From Bacteroidales bacterium (GTDB lineage: Bacteria > Bacteroidota > Bacteroidia > Bacteroidales > F082), in the NCBI GenBank assembly GCA_029933565.1, contig JAOZNY010000126.1, positions 1 through 8,676 on the forward strand: a DNA stretch of 8,676 nt, written 5' to 3'. Position 1 is the stretch's first letter, and every line of letters starts with the position of its first letter. Made by a program: the position numbers and the translations under genes. Below, in pieces: positions 1 to 5,896 of this stretch. Below the pieces are notes generated by a model. It saw only the letters and a program-made list of their open reading frames with translations, did no database searches and was not told the origin of the DNA.

Positions 1-2
1 GG

Positions 3-419
3 CTGCCCAACGAAATTGGTGGTGTTTATTGGGTTTACCTCGACAATCCTTACTTCAGTCCTTACGTCCCAATTTATGCCGGAAACCTAAGTGTTGATGA
101 CACTTACAAAACTTACGACCCCAATAAATACGATGAGAAATCAGCACGATGGGCAATAGATTTTGTGGATAATCTGGCTAACTTGAAATTTCAAAAGATT
201 GCAAAAGACGTGCAGGAAGTAAGAACACCTTTTGAGGATGAAATGTTCAACAATCAAAAGGCTATTGAGGATGAGGCCATGAAACTTTACAAAAATAATC
301 CGGCATCTGCTCAAGAATATTTAACAAACTATTCCAATGGCTTGATGGGTGACGTTACTGATATGTTCCTTAATCTTAGAAATGAGATTATTGTGAATTA
401 TACTAATAATCATGAATAA
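3..419 (+). CDS. C69-family dipeptidase, C-terminal part (5' end outside window)
   Basis: The reading frame is open from base 3 to the TAA at 417-419 and clearly continues off the left edge, so about 138 C-terminal residues are visible. A GTG at 165 is internal and is not the true start, because the good coding sequence runs on upstream (LPNEIGGVYWVYLDNPYF). The segments VYWVYLDNPYFSPYVPIYAG, KTYDPNKYDEKSARWAIDFV and the final LRNEIIVNYTNN are typical of the end of peptidase C69 (formerly U34) dipeptidases of Bacteroidota. These are Ntn-hydrolase-fold enzymes that cleave dipeptides with an N-terminal cysteine nucleophile. That nucleophile and any signal peptide lie outside the window, so activity and location cannot be judged here. 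It converges with the next gene, with 9 bases between them and no visible terminator hairpin. Confidence 0.85.
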   Translation: MPNEIGGVYWVYLDNPYFSPYVPIYAGNLSVDDTYKTYDPNKYDEKSARWAIDFVDNLANLKFQKIAKDVQEVRTPFEDEMFNNQKAIEDEAMKLYKNNPASAQEYLTNYSNGLMGDVTDMFLNLRNEIIVNYTNNHE

Positions 420-428
420 GTAAATCTA

Positions 429-905
429 TTATTTCTTTTTAGTAAATATTGCTACAATTGCTGTTGTAATAATCCCCATAATTGGTGTTGCAATTATTAC
501 CTGAATAAGATAACTCTTTAAATTGAAGTAGTTTTCAGCCTCAGTTTGAGTCATTTTTCCTTCACTAACAGCATAATTAATCATATTTGAGAAATAGTCA
601 GTTGAAATAATTTCTGAAGTAACATATTGGGTTAAGGGACTAAAAACAGTAACAATTAGCGAAATAATTAAGCCTGAAATGAATCCTTGTTTGTAGGTCA
701 TTTTTCCTTGATAATAATTCTTTCGCTTGTCTAAAAGTGCAAATACATAAACGATTATTGCAAATACTGCTACAAAATTTGTGTAAATATAATGTTTGTC
801 AATATGAATATCATGTAGCCCAACTAACTTTTCAATGTACATCCAAATCAGCATCATTGCCATAAAAATAAACGCCCACTTTATTTCAATTTTATACTTA
901 TTCAT
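429..905 (-). CDS. DUF4199 family membrane protein
   Basis: This 158-residue protein begins at an ATG at 905 (MNKYKIEIKWAFIF). Four hydrophobic segments can be read, at about residues 8-26, 42-58, 74-95 and 131-153, with a lysine-rich end (FTKKK). The arrangement is two helices, a basic loop (DKRKNYYQGKMTYKQGF), a helix starting GFISGLIISLIV, a polar stretch around SEGKMTQTEAENYF, and a last helix. This matches the DUF4199 family, small inner-membrane proteins common in Bacteroidota whose biochemical role is unknown. Length is normal for the family and no key residue appears lost. Family assignment is by recognition of the pattern. The upstream spacer has no clear TAnnTTTG box. A tiny reading frame on the same strand ends 43 bases upstream and may be the tail of a former neighbour. 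Confidence 0.8.
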   Translation of the reverse strand: MNKYKIEIKWAFIFMAMMLIWMYIEKLVGLHDIHIDKHYIYTNFVAVFAIIVYVFALLDKRKNYYQGKMTYKQGFISGLIISLIVTVFSPLTQYVTSEIISTDYFSNMINYAVSEGKMTQTEAENYFNLKSYLIQVIIATPIMGIITTAIVAIFTKKK

Positions 906-948
906 ATTCTAGGTTTAAATTATATAATTTTTTTTTGATGTGTTTCAT

Positions 949-1026
949 TTATTCCTTCAACGACCAATCAATTGCATCTTCGCTATTCATAAAATATCCA
1001 ATAAACTTTTGTTCAATGATCAACAT
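949..1026 (-). pseudogene. Possible 3' remnant of a lost gene
   Basis: A 25-codon frame from an ATG at 1026 to a TAA at 949-951 reads MLIIEQKFIGYF followed by NSEDAIDWSLKE. The ending has the look of a genuine protein C-terminus: an aromatic-rich strand, then an acidic-alanine helix with a tryptophan, like the 'EEAIEWL' tails of several small alpha/beta domains including SpoIIAA-like ones. Upstream on the same strand the frame meets stops at once (TAG, then TGA). If real, only the tail survives. The similarity is weak and the piece is short, so chance is a serious alternative. Confidence 0.2.
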
Positions 1027-1071
1027 TATTACAATATACTAATTTCAAAAATAACAAATAATCAAATCAAT

Positions 1072-1164
1072 ATGAACGAAATAGGTAATATCGGCATCAG
1101 CATGATGCCTATACGTCTGACTCATCAATTAAAGAATGCTAGCTGCACACAGATAAGAGGCTGA
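1072..1164 (+). CDS. Possible 30-residue leader peptide (uncertain)
   Basis: An ATG at 1072 opens a 30-codon frame starting MNEIGNIGISMMPIRL and ending in CTQIRG before TGA. The frame is open further upstream to 940, but that part is low-complexity and poorly coding. No run of one amino acid of the kind used in classical attenuators is present, although isoleucine (4) and methionine (3) are frequent. A 7-bp inverted repeat lies inside the coding part. It precedes the dehydrogenase gene by 225 bases on the same strand. I do not recognise the peptide. It could equally be a chance ORF. Confidence 0.2.
   Translation: MNEIGNIGISMMPIRLTHQLKNASCTQIRG
1093..1109 (+). promoter_or_regulatory. 7-bp inverted repeat (hairpin or operator)
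   Basis: GGCATCA, a 3-base loop GCA, and TGATGCC form a perfect stem-loop. It is the most GC-rich element of this leader and sits inside the tiny + ORF. No U-run follows, so it is not a standard intrinsic terminator. It could be a protein-binding palindrome or part of an RNA structure. Confidence 0.3.
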
Positions 1165-1202
1165 TTTTTCTTATTAATTTTATCAAATTCAAATTCAAGT
1201 AT

Positions 1203-1219
1203 CTCTATAGAAAATAGAG
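1203..1219. promoter_or_regulatory. Weak 6-bp inverted repeat
   Basis: CTCTAT and ATAGAG are separated by AGAAA and flanked on both sides by the direct repeat AGTATCT. It is AT-rich, so a chance origin is possible. Confidence 0.15.
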
Positions 1220-1246
1220 TATCTTTACATCTGGTTTATACCACTT

Positions 1247-1260
1247 TTGATTTCAATCAA
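1247..1260. promoter_or_regulatory. Operator-like palindrome TTGATT-TC-AATCAA
   Basis: Two perfect 6-base arms around TC lie 130 bases before the ATG of the dehydrogenase gene. The shape fits a dimeric regulator site. In DNA this AT-rich such palindromes also arise by chance, and no second copy was noticed nearby. Confidence 0.2.
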
Positions 1261-1377
1261 GTATTATCTCCATTTACTGTTTAAATATTACAAATTCTCA
1301 CATCAGTAAATAATTTCTCATTTCATTGGGTTACGAGTAGTCAAGTTGGCATTAAATTGTTTATTAACAATATTAAT

Positions 1378-1384
1378 AGAGGAA
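1378..1384 (+). promoter_or_regulatory. Shine-Dalgarno-like site fixing the start at 1390
   Basis: AGAGGAA lies 5 bases before the ATG at 1390. It favours that start over the in-frame TTG at 1357, which would add 11 low-complexity residues that the family does not need. Confidence 0.5.
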
Positions 1385-1389
1385 TAAAT

Positions 1390-2538
1390 ATGAAAAGACT
1401 AACTTTAGGAGTCGTTGGAACTTCAAGAAAAGAAGATGAAAGACGAGTTCCTATTCATCCAGAACATCTTTCACGCTTACCAGAAAATGTTCGAAAACAA
1501 TTAATTTTCGAAAAAGGATATGGTAAACCTTTTAATATAGATGATGAGTTTTTTGAATCACAAACAGGAGGAGTTGCATCTCGACATGAATTATTAACTA
1601 AAATTGGTTCGGTGATTATTGCTAAACCCGTGTTAGCCGATTTAGAGGAATTACGCGAAGGAGGTTTAATTTGGGGTTATCCACATTGTGCTCAACAAAA
1701 AGATATTACACAAACTGCAATAGACAGAAAATTAACACTTATTGCTTTTGAAGATATGTTTGTATGGTCACCAACAGGCCAAATGGGAAGGCATACTTTT
1801 TATAAGAATAATGAAATGGCAGGCTATTCTGCAGTTATTCATGCTTTACAATTAAAAGGAATTGATGGCCACTATGGCAACCAACGAAAAGTTATTATTT
1901 TTAGCTTTGGTGCCGTAAGTCGAGGCGCTATTTATGCTCTCAAAGCACATGGATTCAGGGATATTACAATTTGTATTCGAAGACCTGATCATGAAGTTCG
2001 TGAAGAAATTTTGGATGTACACTATGTCCGAATTCGCGATGGTGAAGAAAATGAACCAAGATTAGTCGTTGTGGAACATGATGGTAGTGTACGACCATTA
2101 TCTGATTTAATTAGTGAATCGGAGATCATTATTAATGGTATTTACCAAGATACAGATAATCCTATCAATTTTGTTACCAAAGAAGAGAAAGAGATATTAA
2201 AACCAGGATCTCTTATCATTGACGTTAGTTGCGATGAAGGGATGGGTTTCTATTTTGCAAAGCCTACAACTTTTAAAAATCCAATGTTTCATGTCGACAA
2301 TATAGATTATTATGCGGTAGATCACACACCAAGTTATTATTGGGAGAGTGCTTCAAGGTCAATTTCAGCTGCAGTAATTGTACACTTACCAACAATTTTA
2401 GAAGGGCCTGAAGCTTGGATGAAAAATAATACGATTCAACATGCAATTAATACAGACAATGGTGTGATTAAAAAAGAGTCGGTTTTATCTTTTCAGAATC
2501 GTTTGCCAGACTATCCGCATAATTTTATTAATACTTAA
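1390..2538 (+). CDS. Alanine dehydrogenase/PNT-fold enzyme, N5-(carboxyethyl)ornithine synthase-like
   Basis: This 382-residue protein has the two-domain AlaDH/PNT plan. The N-terminal catalytic domain carries the RKEDERRVPIHPEH segment (residues 13-26), matching the substrate-binding basic motif of alanine dehydrogenases, then IIAKP with Lys79 and WGYPHCAQ with His99, the usual catalytic Lys/His pair. The Rossmann domain has FSFGAVSRGA (171-180), and IIDVSCDEGMGF (276-287) holds the conserved Asp278. The stretches FEDMF and GRHTFYKNNEMAGY (133-146) point to the clade annotated as N5-(carboxyethyl)ornithine synthase. Those enzymes condense pyruvate with an amino group of ornithine or lysine using NAD(P)H; true alanine dehydrogenase or saccharopine-dehydrogenase-like activity cannot be excluded. 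It is longer than the roughly 313-residue Lactococcus enzyme, so the substrate may differ. Ser172 stands where dinucleotide folds usually have the first glycine. It is cytoplasmic, with no signal peptide. Its CGA-rich arginine codons differ from pdxB in this window. Confidence 0.72.
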   Translation: MKRLTLGVVGTSRKEDERRVPIHPEHLSRLPENVRKQLIFEKGYGKPFNIDDEFFESQTGGVASRHELLTKIGSVIIAKPVLADLEELREGGLIWGYPHCAQQKDITQTAIDRKLTLIAFEDMFVWSPTGQMGRHTFYKNNEMAGYSAVIHALQLKGIDGHYGNQRKVIIFSFGAVSRGAIYALKAHGFRDITICIRRPDHEVREEILDVHYVRIRDGEENEPRLVVVEHDGSVRPLSDLISESEIIINGIYQDTDNPINFVTKEEKEILKPGSLIIDVSCDEGMGFYFAKPTTFKNPMFHVDNIDYYAVDHTPSYYWESASRSISAAVIVHLPTILEGPEAWMKNNTIQHAINTDNGVIKKESVLSFQNRLPDYPHNFINT

Positions 2539-2571
2539 AAGTTTAAAAAAATATCCTAAAATAGGGTTGAT

Positions 2572-2760
2572 TCAAATAGTGTTTTTGGATAGAGCAAGGC
2601 ATAATTTATCGTGTGAATACTCTATGGGTATTTGATTATTCTCCTCTAAATAAATACTATAAACTTCTGGGGTTTGATCTATTTTGGATATCGAAAAGTA
2701 ATCTAGAATTCCAGTGGGTAAAACTAAATTTGCTAATAATTGGTACTCTTGTTTATGCAT
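2572..2760 (-). pseudogene. Truncated ISAon1-type transposase N-region remnant
   Basis: Reading from an ATG at 2760 (a TTG at 2775 would add five residues), about 62 codons resemble the short first ORF of ISAon1-type insertion sequences, annotated as transposase N-region protein. The visible signature is YQLLANLVLPTGILDYFSIS, then a strand-like IDQTPEVYSIYLEE, then HDKL. In the intact protein I would expect 'SKGF', a phase ending in RGK/VFLHVRRRRW, and then the catalytic transposase ORF. Here the frame stops after SKNTI at 2572, and no catalytic DDE part exists in the window. No terminal inverted repeats could be identified with confidence, so the exact limits of the element are unknown. It lies between the end of the dehydrogenase and the truncated ORF on the other strand. 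It is a dead remnant and cannot move by itself. Confidence 0.6.
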
Positions 2761-2792
2761 CAACTTTTTTAGCAAAGTAAATTATTTATCCT

Positions 2793-3197
2793 TTGCCCCC
2801 AGAAATTTGTCTTGATCCAAATTTAACTTTGACAACGGATGTGAAAAAATCTATCTTATCTGTTAAAACTAATAATGACAATCAAACAGCAGACATTACT
2901 GTTAGTACAATAGGTGAAAATATCCTTACAGAAGTTCATCGGATTTTAAATACACTCTGTCACAATAATACGGCAACTATTTATCTTAGAATGAGGTTGA
3001 CAGACAAAAACACGGCAAATTGCACCATTGAATTTGAAAAAATGGGTTTCTTTTTTTCCGGCATCCTTCCTCGCTCGGCTAATAATGATGAGCTAGTATT
3101 GCAATATTTAAATAATTATGTTATTGATTTTGATCTGATAAAAATCGATTCTGATAAAGGAAAAGAAATACTTGAGTATGTTAAAAAATGCGTTTAA
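2793..3197 (+). pseudogene. 5'-truncated gene, C-terminal part of an anti-sigma-kinase/GNAT-type protein
   Basis: The open frame has 134 codons from a TTG at 2793, with an in-frame TAA at 2778-2780 just before it and no ATG start. The protein begins abruptly in PPEICLDPNLTL, which looks like a linker inside a longer protein. The last third, FEKMGFFFSGILPRSANNDE followed by LVLQYLNN and IDSDKGKEILEYV, matches the end of acetyltransferase-like (GNAT) domains. In some bacteria these are fused behind an RsbW-type histidine-kinase-like ATPase. The 'GFFFaGiLP' strand-turn and 'lqYLnn' element are the recognisable part. The missing upstream portion, the ATPase and the first half of the GNAT fold, would have lain where the IS remnant now sits. 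Alternatively it is a short stand-alone protein with an unusual TTG start. Coding quality inside the frame is good, so loss seems recent. Confidence 0.5.
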
Positions 3198-3258
3198 GTA
3201 TTTTCAGACTTTCTATTCTCACCAACTATATATTTTTACCTCCTTAGCCCTATAAGTG

Positions 3259-3293
3259 TTTTGATGTAGTCTGTTAAAAAATAACTATATTTG
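3259..3293 (+). promoter_or_regulatory. Bacteroidota-type promoter of the T9SS cargo gene
   Basis: A -7 box TATATTTG (3286-3293) fits the Bacteroidota consensus TAnnTTTG, and TTTTG at 3259-3263 fits the -33 element. The 22-base gap is slightly long. Transcription would start near 3300, leaving a leader of about 20 bases before the ATG at 3323. Confidence 0.5.
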
Positions 3294-3322
3294 TTCTTAT
3301 TAATAAAAATCAACCACACATA

Positions 3323-5779
3323 ATGAAAAAGCACAACCTTATTACTTTTGTAATCGTAGTACTTATGAGTACTAGCAGTTTATTTAGTCAAACCAATCCA
3401 TGTTGCGATTTTACCGATACAGGCCAAGATCCTGGTCCCGGTGTAGAGGGGGAAACCTTCGGCGTGGCACTTGGCGATATAGATAATGATGGCGATGCCG
3501 ATGCTGTAACTGTTGATGCCTACGACGATATGGAAGTTTATCTGAATGACGGCACTGGGTTTTTTACCTACGACCAAACCTATGGTGGATCCAATTCATG
3601 GTTTGGCGTTGACCTTGTTGATGTTGATATGGATGAGGATCTGGACATTGTTGTAGCCGCTTTTTATTCAGGAGAGGGATGTGAAATCTGGAAAAACGAT
3701 GGAACAGGCAGTTTCACTTTCTGGCAGGGTAATATTGCTAATTCAATCTCCATGCGAAAACTGGGAATAGCTGATTTAAATGGAGATGGCTCCCTTGATA
3801 TATTTGCCCCTGCATATAGTAGTGGAGAAACTGAAGTATGGTTTAATGACGGCAATGGCACTTTTGAAAATTCAAACCAGGAATTGGCAGGATCGTCTTG
3901 TACTCAAGCAGCTTTAGCTGATTTTGATGGGGATGGTGATTTGGATGCTTTTATCTCCAGCACTAATGGTACACCAAATACTGTTTGGTTAAATGATGGA
4001 TTAGGTAATTTTACAAATACAGGTCAATCGCTGGGATCTGCTTTTTCTACTGGTGTTGCTGCAGCCGATATTGATGGTGATGGAAATATGGATGTTGTAG
4101 TTTCTAACTGGCAAGTCCCTTCTCAGGTATGGCTAAACGATGGAGATGCAAATTTTACTGAAGGATTCCAAATTGATAACGACAATTTTGCAAAAGCAGT
4201 TGAAATAAGAGATATTGACTATGATTGTGATAGTGATGTTATAATTGGATCGTACGGTCAAAATGGAATACAGGTATGGACTAACGATGGACTCGGAACT
4301 TTTAATCTGTGTTTTGAAAATGAGGGTTCAATTTCTTCCCATGATCTTGAACTTGCCGACTTGAACAATGACTTGATGCAGGATATTTGGATTGGCACCT
4401 TCGGTTCTTCCAATGGTGACCACATATTTTTACAAGCAACACCTGAGTTTACTTATGATACTATTAGTATTTGTCAGGGAGATAGTGTTTTTGTGGCTTG
4501 TGAAATGCAAGGTCCGGGCGATTACCTCGAAGCAGTTGATTGCGAAACTCTTATTTGGCATAATGTTTCAGAAATTGAAATCAATACAGAAATTACAACA
4601 ATCGCCGATACACTTATTGCCATAGAAGGTTATACAGCATACCAATGGTTTAACTGCGAAACAATGGAAACTATTGAGGGTGCTAATGAGTATTATTTTG
4701 TTTCCGAGTTGTCAGGTTCGTTTGGTGTAGAAATTATAGAACAATTTTGTGTTGACAGTTCATTTTGCTTTTGGATACAAACTCCTGTGGCTGATTTTGA
4801 AGGAACACCTACAAGTGGCGATGCCCCACTTTCAGTGGCTTTCACCGATTTATCTGTTGGTACTATTGATACATGGTTTTGGGAGTTTGGAGATGGAAGC
4901 GTCTCAAATGAACAAAATCCTGAACATGAATATATTAGCCCTGGTTATTATACTGTTTCCCTTATGCTCACTGGTCCCGGTGGAACCGATGGAACGGAAA
5001 AGCCCGAATATATATTTGTTAATTACCCAATTCCCACAGCCGACTTTATTGGTACACCAACAAGTGGTAATGCTCCTCTTGAAGTAATATTTACTGACTT
5101 ATCAGTTGATAGTGTTGATACCTGGTTATGGGATTTTGGTGAAGGTGGAAGTTCTGATCTTCAGAACCCTATTTACATTTATAATACTGAAGGAATATAC
5201 ACGGTCTCACTTACGGTAAGTGGGCCAGGTGGAAGTAATGAGATGGAGAAACTGGATTATATTACTGTTTCTATTGCTGCACCTGAGGCAGATTTTGAAG
5301 GAACACCCACAACCGGTGAAGCACCTTTGATGGTTAATTTTACTGATCTATCAACAGGTAGTATCGATACTTGGGCCTGGGATTTTGGCGATGGTAATTC
5401 ATCTGATGAACAAAACCCTGCTAATGAATACCTTGAGCCGGGTAATTATACAGTTTCGTTAACTGCCACAGGAACTGGAGGTAGTGATACTGAGATCAAG
5501 ATCGATTATATTCTTATTCCGGTTGGTTTAGAAGAAAATGCTTTGGAAGCCATTGTAGTTTATCCTAACCCGGTAACTGAAAAGTTGCATATTGTTTTCC
5601 CTGATGCTAAAAGCAGAAGTTTAGTATTGAAAAATATGGAAGGCAAACAAATACTGGAGCAAATTTCTTATGGTAAAGAGGAAACCATAAACATGCAACA
5701 GTTTACCAAAGGAGTTTATTCGCTGATTATAAAAACTGATGATAATATTGTTAGTGTTGTAAAGGTGATTAAGAAGTAA
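3323..5779 (+). CDS. Secreted T9SS cargo protein: seven VCBS/FG-GAP repeats, three PKD domains, type A sorting domain
   Basis: The 818-residue product starts with a signal peptide (MKKHNLITFVIVVLMSTSSL, cleavage near SLFSQ-T). Residues about 46-372 hold seven repeats of the form DxDxDGDxD...V(W/Y)LNDGxGxFT, consistent with a seven-bladed beta-propeller. The Asp loops in repeats 1, 3, 4 and 5 (for example DFDGDGDLD) look able to bind calcium, whereas repeats 2, 6 and 7 (DVDMDEDLD, DIDYDCDSD, DLNNDLMQD) are altered. Residues about 373-488 form a cysteine-bearing connector beginning ISICQGDSVFV, with an Ig-like 'YQWFNCETMETIEGA' segment. Three PKD domains follow (490-738), each with ADF.GTPT.G.APL and W.(F)G motifs. 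The end, from about residue 740 (VVYPNPVTEKLHIVF ... GVYSLIIKT), is a T9SS type A sorting domain, which directs export across the outer membrane and is then normally removed. No catalytic domain is visible. Adhesion or binding is a guess. It has its own promoter-like site and appears monocistronic. Confidence 0.88.
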   Translation: MKKHNLITFVIVVLMSTSSLFSQTNPCCDFTDTGQDPGPGVEGETFGVALGDIDNDGDADAVTVDAYDDMEVYLNDGTGFFTYDQTYGGSNSWFGVDLVDVDMDEDLDIVVAAFYSGEGCEIWKNDGTGSFTFWQGNIANSISMRKLGIADLNGDGSLDIFAPAYSSGETEVWFNDGNGTFENSNQELAGSSCTQAALADFDGDGDLDAFISSTNGTPNTVWLNDGLGNFTNTGQSLGSAFSTGVAAADIDGDGNMDVVVSNWQVPSQVWLNDGDANFTEGFQIDNDNFAKAVEIRDIDYDCDSDVIIGSYGQNGIQVWTNDGLGTFNLCFENEGSISSHDLELADLNNDLMQDIWIGTFGSSNGDHIFLQATPEFTYDTISICQGDSVFVACEMQGPGDYLEAVDCETLIWHNVSEIEINTEITTIADTLIAIEGYTAYQWFNCETMETIEGANEYYFVSELSGSFGVEIIEQFCVDSSFCFWIQTPVADFEGTPTSGDAPLSVAFTDLSVGTIDTWFWEFGDGSVSNEQNPEHEYISPGYYTVSLMLTGPGGTDGTEKPEYIFVNYPIPTADFIGTPTSGNAPLEVIFTDLSVDSVDTWLWDFGEGGSSDLQNPIYIYNTEGIYTVSLTVSGPGGSNEMEKLDYITVSIAAPEADFEGTPTTGEAPLMVNFTDLSTGSIDTWAWDFGDGNSSDEQNPANEYLEPGNYTVSLTATGTGGSDTEIKIDYILIPVGLEENALEAIVVYPNPVTEKLHIVFPDAKSRSLVLKNMEGKQILEQISYGKEETINMQQFTKGVYSLIIKTDDNIVSVVKVIKK
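4790..5536 (+). repeat. Three tandem 249-base PKD-coding repeats
   Basis: Units begin at the ADF codons at 4790, 5039 and 5288, giving an exact period of 249 bases (83 codons) with no net insertion or deletion. Units 1 and 3 share the stretch GATTTTGAAGGAACACC, while unit 2 is more diverged and reads FGEGGSSD where the others have FGDG. The array lies inside the T9SS cargo gene and could expand or contract by recombination. Confidence 0.85.
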
Positions 5780-5833
5780 GAATTAATCTTAATGTATTGA
5801 TTCTAATCTGCATCTCCAATTAATTCATATTTT

Positions 5834-5841
5834 TACCTTTG
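5834..5841 (+). promoter_or_regulatory. Candidate -7 promoter box of pdxB
   Basis: TACCTTTG matches TAnnTTTG and lies 55 bases before the pdxB ATG. No good TTG element is found about 20 bases upstream. A second match, TAGATTTG at 5882-5889, is only 7 bases from the ATG and would give an almost leaderless transcript, so it is less likely. Confidence 0.35.
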
Positions 5842-5853
5842 ATATAAATGATT

Positions 5854-5867
5854 CCTTCATAAGAAGG
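5854..5867 (+). promoter_or_regulatory. Short hairpin in the pdxB leader
   Basis: CCTTC and GAAGG around an ATAA loop form a 5-bp stem 29 bases before the pdxB ATG. It would lie inside the predicted leader RNA. It is too short for a riboswitch and has no U-run. Confidence 0.2.
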
Positions 5868-5896
5868 TAGGCATTGAATATTAGATTTGAATAGCC

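Larger units (their letters stand above)
906..1389. other. Gene-poor leader region with hairpins and tiny ORFs
   Basis: This 484-base AT-rich stretch separates the DUF4199 gene from the dehydrogenase at 1390. No normal-sized gene is supported. It holds a 25-codon frame on - (949-1026), a 30-codon ATG frame on + (1072-1164), a 7-bp inverted repeat (1093-1109), a 6-bp inverted repeat (1203-1219) and a short palindrome (1247-1260). No convincing TAnnTTTG promoter, tRNA or known riboswitch was recognised. It may be a long 5' untranslated leader for the + gene, decayed gene remnants, or both. Confidence 0.5.

Noticed and set aside
165..419. GTG at 165 as the start of a short gene
   Set aside because: The same frame continues with strong family similarity to base 3, so the gene begins outside the window.
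940..1164. 74-codon + ORF as a full gene
   Set aside because: The first 44 codons are low-complexity with no recognisable domain and overlap a better-looking frame on the other strand. Only the last 30 codons from the ATG at 1072 were kept, as a low-confidence peptide.
1325..1352. tRNA-like string GGGTTACGAGTAGTCAAGTTGG
   Set aside because: It recalls a D-arm, but there is no T-arm, no anticodon stem and no acceptor pairing.
1357..1389. TTG at 1357 as the start of the dehydrogenase
   Set aside because: It would add 11 Asn/Ile-rich residues before the conserved start. An ATG at 1390 with AGAGGAA 5 bases upstream is better.
3380..3861. Two 65-codon minus-strand ORFs
   Set aside because: Both are antisense shadows of the repeat-rich T9SS cargo gene and show no protein-like features.
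4392..5087. Two + ORFs of 77 and 112 codons in another frame
   Set aside because: They overlap the connector and PKD coding sequence out of frame and have no recognisable domain.
4790..5536. CRISPR or selfish repeat array
   Set aside because: The repeats are in-frame PKD-domain codons of 249 bases without spacers.
5854..5867. Riboswitch before pdxB
   Set aside because: There is only a 5-bp hairpin and no larger conserved fold or terminator stem.
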